A stretch of 33,754 bases of DNA. Source: DASZCR01 sp035942915 (GTDB lineage Bacteria > Acidobacteriota > Blastocatellia > Pyrinomonadales > Pyrinomonadaceae). The stretch lies in NCBI GenBank assembly GCA_035942915.1, contig DASZCR010000295.1, positions 1-33,754 on the forward strand. Direction: 5' to 3'. The notes beneath the pieces are model-generated. The model saw only the letters and a program-made list of their open reading frames with translations. It made no database searches and had not been told where the DNA came from. The translations under genes and the position numbers were made by a program. Below, in pieces: positions 8,092-15,788 of the stretch (its first letter is position 1; the number at the start of each line of letters is the position of its first letter).

Positions 8092-8607
8092 ATGACAGAC
8101 TGGGACGAAATCGAAATCCTCCCGCGCACGCTCGGCTTGCGCGACCACGCGCAAGACACGCGCGAGCGGCGCGAACTGATTATCATGCGTGCGGGGGAGC
8201 GTCTCTTTGGCCTCTACGCAGACGAGGCCGACAGCGTCACGGAGCAGGCGCGTCCGACGCCTCTGCCGCACGCGCCTGCGGCCGTTCTCGGCGTCGTCAG
8301 CGTGCGCGGACGCATGCGTACAGTCCTCTCACCATCGGCGCTGCTCGGAGACGCCGACGAACTCTCTGCGACGAAGGCGGCGCGCTACGTCGTCTCTCTG
8401 CGCGGCGACGAACAACTGGCGCTGGCCGTCGAGCGCGTCGAACGCGTCGTTGAGATTCTCACCGAAGACGTGCGCACACACGCTTACACGGACGCGCCCG
8501 TGCGCGGCGTCCTCACGCAGGAAGACGCTTCGACCATCGTCCTGCTCGACCCCGCGCGCCTGTTTGAAGCCGCCACGCGCGATGTCGAAAGAAGGAGAGC
8601 ACGCTGA
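8092..8607 (+). CDS. cheW: CheW-like chemotaxis coupling protein
   Basis: The 171-residue protein is a single CheW domain: a strand that begins LIIMRAGERLFGLYADEADSV, the typical VLGVVSVRGRMRTVLSPSALLG segment, and the C-terminal TIVLLDPARLF strand. CheW couples membrane chemoreceptors to the histidine kinase CheA. It is first in an apparent operon with the HEAT-repeat gene (6-base gap), cheR and cheB. Neither cheA nor a receptor gene is visible, so the partner kinase must be outside the window. The ATG at 8092 has no clear ribosome-binding site. The N-terminal 27 residues precede the domain and could be a family extension. Confidence 0.87.
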   Translation: MTDWDEIEILPRTLGLRDHAQDTRERRELIIMRAGERLFGLYADEADSVTEQARPTPLPHAPAAVLGVVSVRGRMRTVLSPSALLGDADELSATKAARYVVSLRGDEQLALAVERVERVVEILTEDVRTHAYTDAPVRGVLTQEDASTIVLLDPARLFEAATRDVERRRAR

Positions 8608-8613
8608 GCACGC

Positions 8614-10923
8614 ATGCCCCCGACCGACACCATCACAGACGATGCGACGCGCACGCCCGAACCGGGGGCAGGGCGCGAAGTGCGCGCGCTGACGAGCCTG
8701 CTCGGCCATGATGACTGGCAGACGCGACGCGCGGCGGCATCGGCCATCGCCGCTTCGATTTCGGCGGGCGAGGTGTCAGGCATCGAGTTTGAAACTCTGC
8801 TCGAAGAACTCTTCGCAGCACTCGGCGACAACTCCGGCGCGGGGCGACGCGCGGCTGCCATCGCCGCGCTCGAAGGCGTCGTCGCTCTCGCTGAGACGCG
8901 CTCGCTTGCGCTCGGCCGCATCGAGTCGGCGCTGGTGCGCGCGGGCAGCACCGTCCGCATCGGGCTGGCGGGCGTCGTCGGCGCGGCCGGAGGCGCAGAG
9001 GCCGTCCGGCTGCTTGCGCCGCTCGCCGAAGATGAGGAGACGAACGTCGCGGCGGCGGCCGTCGCCGCACTCGGCCGCACGCGTTCGCCGGAAGCGACGC
9101 CGCTCCTCGTCCGTCATCTCGACGCCGCGAACGACTGGCTGCGCTTTGCTGTCGTCGGCGCGCTCGGCGAACTCGGCGACGCACGCGCCGTCGCGCCGCT
9201 CGAACTGCTGCTCGAAGACCAACTCCTACAGGAAGCCGCCGCCTCTGCGCTCTGCGAGATTGCGACGGTCGATGCCGCGTGCGCACTCGCCAGACACCTG
9301 CGCTCGCCGTGTGACGGCGCGTTGCGTCCCTCCGTCTTAAAATCTCTCGTCTCAATTGCGACCGACGAGCGCGCCCTGCCGCGCGCCGTCGCAGAGGAAA
9401 TCTACCGCCAGTCGCGCGCTCTCTTTCGCGTCTTGGCCGAGGACGAAGCGACGCTCTCCGAGCTTCTCCATCAAACATACACGCTCGACCCGGCGCGCGC
9501 CGCCGCACGCATCACGGCGCTCGGTTGGAGCGGCGACGCGCGAGCCGTCCCGCGCATCGCGCAGGCGCTCTCCGAGCCAGCCACCTCTGCGGCCGCCCAC
9601 GCCGCACTCGCCGCCCTCATCGACTCGCCGCGCGACGCGCGCACGCTGCCCGCGCTGCTCGCACAACCATCGGAACTATTGCCGCACTGCGCGCTCGCCG
9701 CCGCGCTCGCACAGGCCGAGACTCCGGCCGCGCTCGAAGCCGCCGCGCGTCTCGGTGCCGCGACCGACGAAGCAGAGACCCGACAGACCTGCGCCTCCGC
9801 CCTCGCACACGCGCGCGAACGGATGCTCCGGGGAGCGTCGCCTTTATCCGCCGACGAGCGGCTTCGTCTGCTCGACGCGCTGCTTCAAAGTCTGCCGACG
9901 GCGCAAGGCGAATTGCTCGTTGAACTCTCCGAGACGCTCGGCATGCTCTTGGCCGACGCCGCGCCGCAACAGAGAGCAGAAGCGGTTGCCGCCCTGCCCG
10001 CAGATGAAGGTGAGACGCAGGCGCTCGCGCGTCTGGCCTTCTTCGAGCGCGCCGGTGCGGCGACCGACGACGAAGCGCTCTGCGAACTCGTGCGCGCCGC
10101 CGAGCGCCACACGAGCGCGCGTGTGCGCGTGCGCGCCATCGAATTTGCAGAACGGCGCGGCGCGTTCCTCGAAGAGGCTTCCTTCGTCTCGCACCTGACG
10201 GACGAAGCGACCGGAGTCCGTCGCGCGGCCGCGCGTGCGCTGCGTCGTCAACCGACGCGCGACGTGCGGCGCGAGTTGCTCGCCGCGCTGGCAGACGAAG
10301 ACATCTGGGTGACGGCCGAATCAATCGTGACGCTCGGCGCGCGCTACGGCGACGACCCGGAAGTTCGCGCGCGTCTGTTGGAACAACTCGCGGCCGCGCA
10401 CCCGCTCTGCCGCGTCGCCGCCGCCGAGGCGCTCTCGAAGCTGGCGCGCGACGCGGAGGAGTGGCGTGCGCTGGCGCAACTGGCGCGGCGCGACCCTTTC
10501 CCCGAAGTCCGTCATGCAGCAATGTGCGCTCTTGCGCGTTGCGGTGAAGCGCGCACGGTGCTCTCGGCCGCGCGCGCCGCACTGAAGGATGCAGAGTGGC
10601 CTGTCAGGCGCGCCGCCGTCGAAGTGCTCTCGGCTTCGACCGAGCGACCGGCCTCGCGCCTGCTCTCGGAGGCGGCCGTCAACGAAGAACCGGCCGTGCG
10701 CGGCGCGGCCTTGCGTGCGCTGGCGGAACGCGGCGCGGCGGAGGCGGTCACGTTTGCCTGTCGCGCCGTCGGCGAGACGGACTCCGCGCTCATCGAAGAT
10801 GCCTACGCCGCCCTCCGCCTCTGCAAGCGCACCTGCCCCGAAGCCCTCGACGCCGCACGCCACACCTGCGCCCCGCGCGCCGCCGCCATCATCGCGTTCA
10901 TCGTTGACAACAGTGATAAGTGA
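8614..10923 (+). CDS. HEAT-repeat scaffold protein within the chemosensory operon
   Basis: The 769-residue protein consists almost entirely of alternating alpha-helical HEAT / PBS-lyase-like repeats, seen as recurrent motifs such as AVAALGRTRSPEATPLLVRHL, GALGELGDARAVAPLELLL, and VRRAAARALRRQPTRDVRRELLAALADEDIWV. The alanine- and leucine-rich helices with conserved Asp/Arg turns run from about residue 20 to the end. There is no signal peptide or membrane span, so it should act in the cytoplasm as a protein-binding scaffold. Its place between cheW and cheR, six bases after cheW, suggests a role in assembling or tuning the chemosensory complex. A HEAT protein (Cpc7) is, as I recall, also encoded in the Myxococcus xanthus Che7 cluster. 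The last codons and TGA stop lie inside the heptamer repeat that starts at 10912. Confidence 0.85.
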   Translation: MPPTDTITDDATRTPEPGAGREVRALTSLLGHDDWQTRRAAASAIAASISAGEVSGIEFETLLEELFAALGDNSGAGRRAAAIAALEGVVALAETRSLALGRIESALVRAGSTVRIGLAGVVGAAGGAEAVRLLAPLAEDEETNVAAAAVAALGRTRSPEATPLLVRHLDAANDWLRFAVVGALGELGDARAVAPLELLLEDQLLQEAAASALCEIATVDAACALARHLRSPCDGALRPSVLKSLVSIATDERALPRAVAEEIYRQSRALFRVLAEDEATLSELLHQTYTLDPARAAARITALGWSGDARAVPRIAQALSEPATSAAAHAALAALIDSPRDARTLPALLAQPSELLPHCALAAALAQAETPAALEAAARLGAATDEAETRQTCASALAHARERMLRGASPLSADERLRLLDALLQSLPTAQGELLVELSETLGMLLADAAPQQRAEAVAALPADEGETQALARLAFFERAGAATDDEALCELVRAAERHTSARVRVRAIEFAERRGAFLEEASFVSHLTDEATGVRRAAARALRRQPTRDVRRELLAALADEDIWVTAESIVTLGARYGDDPEVRARLLEQLAAAHPLCRVAAAEALSKLARDAEEWRALAQLARRDPFPEVRHAAMCALARCGEARTVLSAARAALKDAEWPVRRAAVEVLSASTERPASRLLSEAAVNEEPAVRGAALRALAERGAAEAVTFACRAVGETDSALIEDAYAALRLCKRTCPEALDAARHTCAPRAAAIIAFIVDNSDK

Positions 10924-11064
10924 TAGGTGATAGGTGATAGGAAGGAAGTGATAGGTGATGGGTGATAAGTGATAAGTAAAAACTTGTATTCGATATTCGA
11001 GGGCAGGTGACGGGAGCGAGGCTGTCTTTCATCTCATCACCCATCACTTATCACCCATCACCCT
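10912..11064. repeat. Heptamer inverted-repeat element, copy 1 (HEAT gene - cheR)
   Basis: The left arm (10912-10977) consists of heptamers TGATAGG, TGATGGG and TGATAAG; the right arm (about 11033-11064) holds the reverse complements CCCATCA and TTATCA. The arms flank a unique core that includes GCTGTCTTTC. The two arms can pair into a long hairpin. The left arm supplies the stop codon of the HEAT gene, and the right arm ends 10 bases before the cheR ATG. The arms are much richer in A and T than the surrounding genes. Confidence 0.9.
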
Positions 11065-11074
11065 TTTACGCCGT

Positions 11075-11947
11075 ATGCTTTCAGACTCAGGACAGTTCGT
11101 TTTCGGGCATCAGGACGGTCGTCCGCAGATGGACGAGGCGGTCTTCCTGCGTCTGCGCGATTTGATTTACAAGGCGTCGGGCATCTACTTCGACCACAGG
11201 TCACGCGCCGCGCTCGAACGTCGCCTGCGCCCGCGCGTCGAGGCGCTGCATCTCGACGGCTTCGAGCAGTATTGTCTCTATCTCAACTTCGACCGCGAGC
11301 GGCAGGACGAGTTGCAACGCGCGCTCGATTCAGTGGCGATTCATGAAACCTACTTCTTCCGCGAGGAGCGTGCGCTGCGCGCCTTCGCCGAAGAGATGCT
11401 GCCGGAGATTGCCGAGCAGCGACGCAGCCAACGCCTGCTGCGCGTTTGGAGCGCGGGCTGCTCGACGGGCGAGGAGGCTTACACGCTCGCCATGCTCATC
11501 TCGGAGTCGGGGCTCTTCGAGGGCTGGCGCGTCGAACTTTCTGCGAGCGACCTCTCGCAACGCGTCGTCGCCGAAGCGCGCGCCGGACGCTACACCGAGA
11601 AGTCTTTCCGCACGACCGACCCGACGCGGCGCGCACGCTACTTCACGGAGCAACCGGACGGCTCGCTGCTCATCTCCGAACACCTCCGCGCGGCCGTCAA
11701 TTTCGGCTGCTTCAATCTCATCGACAGTCGTCGCTTCGACATCTATTCAGACCTCGACGTTATCTTCTGCCGCAACGTCATGCTCTACTTCGGCACGCAG
11801 GCGCGTCGCCAAACCGTCGCAGGCTTTCACAACCAACTACGCGCGGGCGGTTACCTCGTCCTCGGCGCGGCCGAATCGCTCTTCTCCCTCAACACCCCCT
11901 TCCGCCTCGCACACCTGCGCCACGACCTCGTCTATCAGAAGGAGTGA
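11075..11947 (+). CDS. cheR: Chemotaxis protein methyltransferase CheR
   Basis: This 290-residue protein has the CheR N-terminal helical domain (about 20-75) and the SAM-binding methyltransferase domain (about 85-285). Motifs include VWSAGCSTGEEAYTLAM for SAM binding and FCRNVMLYF in the later catalytic fold. CheR methylates glutamates on chemoreceptors and works against CheB for adaptation. The usual NETYFFR-type segment reads HETYFFRE here, with His in place of the common Asn. The ATG at 11075 lies 10 bases after a heptamer repeat and lacks a ribosome-binding site. The TGA stop (11945-11947) is the first heptamer of the next repeat. Confidence 0.93.
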   Translation: MLSDSGQFVFGHQDGRPQMDEAVFLRLRDLIYKASGIYFDHRSRAALERRLRPRVEALHLDGFEQYCLYLNFDRERQDELQRALDSVAIHETYFFREERALRAFAEEMLPEIAEQRRSQRLLRVWSAGCSTGEEAYTLAMLISESGLFEGWRVELSASDLSQRVVAEARAGRYTEKSFRTTDPTRRARYFTEQPDGSLLISEHLRAAVNFGCFNLIDSRRFDIYSDLDVIFCRNVMLYFGTQARRQTVAGFHNQLRAGGYLVLGAAESLFSLNTPFRLAHLRHDLVYQKE

Positions 11948-12050
11948 TAGGTGATGGGTGAGAGGTGATAAGACAAAGACAGGTTTTTCTCCTCTCACCC
12001 ATCACCCATCACCTATCACTCCTCTCTTATCACCCATCACCTATCACCTT
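11944..12050. repeat. Heptamer inverted-repeat element, copy 2 (cheR - cheB)
   Basis: The left arm (11944-11970) has units GTGATAG, GTGATGG and GTGAGAG; the right arm (about 11991-12050) has ATCACCC, ATCACCT and variants. The core AAAGACAGGTTTTTCTCC is the reverse complement, with small changes, of the core in copy 3, so this element lies in the opposite orientation. It begins at the cheR stop codon and ends 3 bases before the cheB ATG. Confidence 0.92.
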
Positions 12051-12053
12051 CTT

Positions 12054-13115
12054 ATGCCAGCACGTTTGCTCATCGTTGATGATTCGCCGGTTTATCGTCT
12101 GCGTCTGTCGCAGATTTTGTCCGTGTCAGACCGGTTGCAGTTGGTCGGGTTGGCGGGCGACGGGCGCGAGGCGATACGTCTGATTCGGGAGCGGCGCGCG
12201 CAGGTCGCCGTGCTGGATTTGGAGATGCCGGAACTCGACGGCTTCAGCGTGCTGCGGTGGGCGATGGCGCACGCGCCGCTGCCCTTCGTCGTCTGTAGCG
12301 GGCAGAGCGAGCGCGACAGCGTCTTTCGCGCGCTCGAAGCGGGCGCGGTCGATTTCATCACGAAGCCGGAGTTGCGCCACGCCGTCCGCTCTGAGACGTT
12401 TGCGGCCGAGTTGCGCCAGCGCGTCGAGGCGGCGGCGGAGGCCGGACACTTCGCGCCCGCCGCATCGCACACGACACGCCGCGCGCAGGACACGGCATCG
12501 GTCGTCGCGGCGACGCAACTGGCGCGCACGATGGCCGGGCGACGCGCGCATCTGGCGGCCATCGTCGGCTCGGCCGGAGCGCCTGCGGCCGTCGCGCGTC
12601 TCATCTCGGAATTGCGTCCAGACTTCGGCGCGCCCGTCGTCATCGCACTGCACATGCCGCAGGGCTTCACGCGCTCGTTCGCGGAACGTCTGGCGCGCAC
12701 GACCTCCTTCGCCGTCCGCGAAGCACGCGACGGCGAACCGCTTATCGCCTCGCAGATTTACGTCGCGCCCGGAGGCCAGCACACGACGGTCGCGCGCGGC
12801 GCAGACGGCACGCTGATGTTGCGCGTCGAAGCGACGGCAGCGGGCGACTTCTGCGCGCCGTCGGCCGACAGACTGCTGCGCTCCGCTGCCGAAACGTGCG
12901 GCGAAGCGGCGCTCGGCGTCGTCCTGACGGGGATGGGCGAGGACGGCCGCGAGGGCGCGCGTGCCTTGCGCGAGCGCGGCGCGACGGTCGTCGTCGAATC
13001 GCGCGCCTCGGCCGTCATCTGGGGCATGCCCCGCGCCGTCTCCGAAGCCGGTCTCGCCGACGCCGAACTCGACCTCTCAGCCATCGCCGCCGCCATCCCT
13101 CTGCTGTGTAAATAG
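12054..13115 (+). CDS. cheB: Chemotaxis response regulator methylesterase CheB
   Basis: The 353-residue protein has a receiver domain (about 1-110; phospho-acceptor D55 in VLDLEMPELDG, acidic pair D9/D10) joined to a CheB esterase domain (about 160-350). Catalytic Ser lies in IVGSAGA, His in ALHMPQGF and Asp in VLTGMGEDG. The family's usual SxGG after the nucleophile reads SAGA here. CheB removes methyl groups from receptors when phosphorylated by CheA. The ATG at 12054 starts the receiver domain; the frame continues upstream only through the heptamer repeat, which is not protein-like. No ribosome-binding site is visible, since the repeat ends 3 bases earlier. It is the last gene of the chemosensory operon. 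Confidence 0.93.
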   Translation: MPARLLIVDDSPVYRLRLSQILSVSDRLQLVGLAGDGREAIRLIRERRAQVAVLDLEMPELDGFSVLRWAMAHAPLPFVVCSGQSERDSVFRALEAGAVDFITKPELRHAVRSETFAAELRQRVEAAAEAGHFAPAASHTTRRAQDTASVVAATQLARTMAGRRAHLAAIVGSAGAPAAVARLISELRPDFGAPVVIALHMPQGFTRSFAERLARTTSFAVREARDGEPLIASQIYVAPGGQHTTVARGADGTLMLRVEATAAGDFCAPSADRLLRSAAETCGEAALGVVLTGMGEDGREGARALRERGATVVVESRASAVIWGMPRAVSEAGLADAELDLSAIAAAIPLLCK

Positions 13116-13220
13116 TGATAGGTGATGGGTGATAGGTGATAGGAGAAATCCTGTCTTTCTCTTATCACCTATTACCTATCACCTATCACCTATCACTTCT
13201 TTCCTATCACCTATCACTCC
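13114..13220. repeat. Heptamer inverted-repeat element, copy 3 (cheB - mutS2)
   Basis: The left arm (13114-13142) of TGATAGG/TGATGGG heptamers and the right arm (13161-13220) of CCTATCA-type heptamers flank the core GGAGAAATCCTGTCTTTCTC. The arms can pair in a hairpin with the core as loop. The element begins directly after the cheB TAG stop (13113-13115) and ends about 50 bases before mutS2. Confidence 0.92.
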
Positions 13221-13235
13221 TTTCTTGTCCCCGTT

Positions 13236-13263
13236 TTGTCATTCTCGGTTTACCATTTACTAT
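13236..13263 (+). promoter_or_regulatory. Possible promoter for mutS2, close to the start codon
   Basis: TTGTCA (about 13236-13241) and TACTAT (13258-13263) are separated by 16 bases. Transcription would begin at or next to the ATG at 13271, making a leaderless message. The -10 match is only four of six, so this is weak. The segment is notably AT-rich compared with its surroundings. Confidence 0.25.
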
Positions 13264-13270
13264 TTAGAGA

Positions 13271-15763
13271 ATGAACGAACAGGCATTTGCCACGCTCGAA
13301 TATGAGGGCTTGCGTGCGTTGGTCAGGCGCGGGGCGCAGACGCCGATGGGACGCGCGCTGGCCGACGCGCTCGCGCCGCTCGAAGAGGCAGAGGAGGTCG
13401 GGCGCGCTCTGCGTGCCGTCTCCGAGTGCATCGAGTTGCGCCGGAGGGGCGCGGCCTTTCACTTCGACGAGTTGGCCGACCCCGCAGAGGCTCTCGCGCG
13501 TCTCGCCATCGAAGGCGCGATTCTCGACCCGACGGTGTTGCTCGAACTCTCGCGTCTGTGCGCGCAGGCGGCCGACGCGCGCGCCGCCGTCCACGCTGAA
13601 CGCGCCGACTGTCCCGTCCTCTGGGAGATGGTCGCCGGGTTGCCGCCGACCCTGACCGGCCTCGCCGCGCGCATCAACTCGAAGATTCTTCCGAGCGGCG
13701 AACTCGACGACCGCGCGAGTCCTGAACTGGCGCGCATCCGCATGGAGATTGTGCGCCTGCGCTCTGCCATCACGCGTTCGCTCGAAAGCCTCATGCGTCG
13801 CTCCGAAGAGGCCATCCAAGACCAACTCGTGACGCTGCGCAACGACCGCTTCGTGATTCCCGTCCGCTCCGACCATCGCGGACGCGTCGCGGGCGTCGCG
13901 CACGGTTTCTCCTCTTCGGGCGCGACCGTCTTCGTCGAGCCTCTCGAAACCATCGACTCGAACAACGAACTGCAAGCTCTGCGGGAGACGGAAGAACGCG
14001 AGGTGACGCGCATCCTTGCCACGCTGACGGACGAACTGCGACGAGAACTCCCATCAGTCAGAGAGGCCGCGCGTGCCGTCGCCGAACTCGACTTCGTCAG
14101 CGCGAAGGCCGTCATGGCCGTCCAGTTCCGTTGCGTCGAGCCGTTGGTTGAAGACGCTGCTCAAGCAGAGTCCGAAGTCCTCGAACTCGTCGAGGCGCGC
14201 CATCCGCTGCTCGAAGAGAACCTGCGCGCGTCGGGCGGCGAGGTCGTGCCGGTCTCCTTCCGTCTCGACGCGACGCGCCCGGTGATGGTCATCTCCGGCG
14301 CGAACGCGGGCGGCAAGACCGTCGTCCTGAAGACGGCCGGGCTGCTCTCGCTGATGGCGCTCTCAGGTCTCCATGTGCCTGCGCGCGAGGCGCGCGTCCC
14401 GCTCTACGCCTCCGTGCTCGCAGACATCGGCGACCGCCAGTCGCTCGCCGCCAACCTCTCGACCTTCACCGCGCACGTCGCCAACATCAGACGGATGCTC
14501 GAACTCTGCCGCCGCCCTGCGCTCGTCCTCCTCGACGAAGTCGGCACGGGCACAGACCCGGAAGAAGGCTCTGCCTTAGGCGTGGCCGTCGTTGACCACT
14601 TCCGCCGCGCGTGCGGCGCGCACGTCATTGCGACAACGCACTATTCGGGACTCAAGATGTACGCGGCCAACGAAGAAGGGGTCTTAAACGCCAGCGTCGA
14701 GTTCGACGAGAAGACTTTGCAGCCGACCTACCGTCTGCTCGTCGGCGTCGCAGGCTCGTCTTCGGGTCTGGAAATCGCGCGCCGCTTCGGCTTCCCCTCC
14801 GAGATTATCGCCGCTGCGCGCGAGCGCGTGGACGATGCGACGCTGGCGGCGGCCGACTATCTCCGACGCATCCAGCGCGAGGCCGAAGCAGCCGAAGCCC
14901 TGCGCCGCGCGCTCGAAGAAGAGCGCGCCGCTGTGGCCGACAAATACTCGACGCTCGACCGCGACGCCGAGCGGCGCGAGCGCGAACGCCAGCAAGCCTT
15001 CGCGCGCGAAATGGAACGCGCCATCACTGACTTCGAGCGTCGCTCGCGCGAACTGTTCTCGAAGATTGAAGACCGCGCCGTGCGCGCCAAAGTCGAACGC
15101 GAGTCCGAGCGGCGCGCGGCCGAACTCCGACGCGAAGCGCAACAACAGAAGACGGCCGCACGCGCCGCACGCACAGACCAGACGAGCGCGGGCGGCGTCC
15201 GCGTCGTGCGCTCCGGCCGGGAGCAGGACGCAGGTTCAGCCGCGACCTCACCTGCGAGCGACGCGCCGCCACCGCGCGAGATTGGCGTCGGCGACACCGT
15301 GCGCCTACGCACGCTCAACACGACCGGCGTCGTCGAGCGCATCAACAACGACGGCGAGGCCGAAGTCCGCACCGGCGCGCTCCGCTTCCGCGAACGCGTC
15401 GCCAATCTCGAACTCGTCACGGCCGCGCCCGAACGGCGCGACGACACGCGTCTGGCGCGTTTGCAACGGATGGCCGCTAAGGGCACGGAACTGCGCCTGC
15501 GCGAAACGCACGCCGAACCGCAGGCCGAACTCAATCTCATCGGCCGCACGACGGACGAGGCGACGGATGAGGCCGACAAGTTTTTAGACGAAGCCTACAT
15601 GCAGGGGTTCGCGCACGTCCGCATCATTCACGGTCATGGGACGGGCGCGCTGCGTCGCGCCGTCGCGCACCTGTTGCAGAACCACCCGCACGTCGCGCGC
15701 TTCTCCCAAGCGCCGCCAGACCAGGGCGGAGCAGGCGCGACCGTCGTCGAGTTGAAACAGTAA
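13271..15763 (+). CDS. mutS2: Endonuclease MutS2
   Basis: The 830-residue protein follows MutS2 order: core/lever helices (about 1-310), ATPase domain (about 320-520), long coiled coil rich in E, R and A (about 530-640), a KOW-like segment (about 675-720) and a C-terminal Smr nuclease domain (about 750-829). The Walker A motif GANAGGKT spans 343-350; Walker B LVLLDEVGTGTD has D422/E423. The Smr motif HGHGTG is at 787-792; the usual LDLRG motif reads LNLIG. MutS2 acts on branched DNA or collided ribosomes; it lacks the mismatch-recognition domain of MutS. The length is normal for the family. The ATG at 13271 has only a weak AGAGA upstream. dnaG follows after 25 bases. Confidence 0.95.
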   Translation: MNEQAFATLEYEGLRALVRRGAQTPMGRALADALAPLEEAEEVGRALRAVSECIELRRRGAAFHFDELADPAEALARLAIEGAILDPTVLLELSRLCAQAADARAAVHAERADCPVLWEMVAGLPPTLTGLAARINSKILPSGELDDRASPELARIRMEIVRLRSAITRSLESLMRRSEEAIQDQLVTLRNDRFVIPVRSDHRGRVAGVAHGFSSSGATVFVEPLETIDSNNELQALRETEEREVTRILATLTDELRRELPSVREAARAVAELDFVSAKAVMAVQFRCVEPLVEDAAQAESEVLELVEARHPLLEENLRASGGEVVPVSFRLDATRPVMVISGANAGGKTVVLKTAGLLSLMALSGLHVPAREARVPLYASVLADIGDRQSLAANLSTFTAHVANIRRMLELCRRPALVLLDEVGTGTDPEEGSALGVAVVDHFRRACGAHVIATTHYSGLKMYAANEEGVLNASVEFDEKTLQPTYRLLVGVAGSSSGLEIARRFGFPSEIIAAARERVDDATLAAADYLRRIQREAEAAEALRRALEEERAAVADKYSTLDRDAERRERERQQAFAREMERAITDFERRSRELFSKIEDRAVRAKVERESERRAAELRREAQQQKTAARAARTDQTSAGGVRVVRSGREQDAGSAATSPASDAPPPREIGVGDTVRLRTLNTTGVVERINNDGEAEVRTGALRFRERVANLELVTAAPERRDDTRLARLQRMAAKGTELRLRETHAEPQAELNLIGRTTDEATDEADKFLDEAYMQGFAHVRIIHGHGTGALRRAVAHLLQNHPHVARFSQAPPDQGGAGATVVELKQ

Positions 15764-15788
15764 CCTCCCTCTTTTCGATTAAACTGCG

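Noticed and set aside
10912..13220. CRISPR array
   Set aside because: Repeats are contiguous heptamers without spacers of fixed size, and no cas gene is present.
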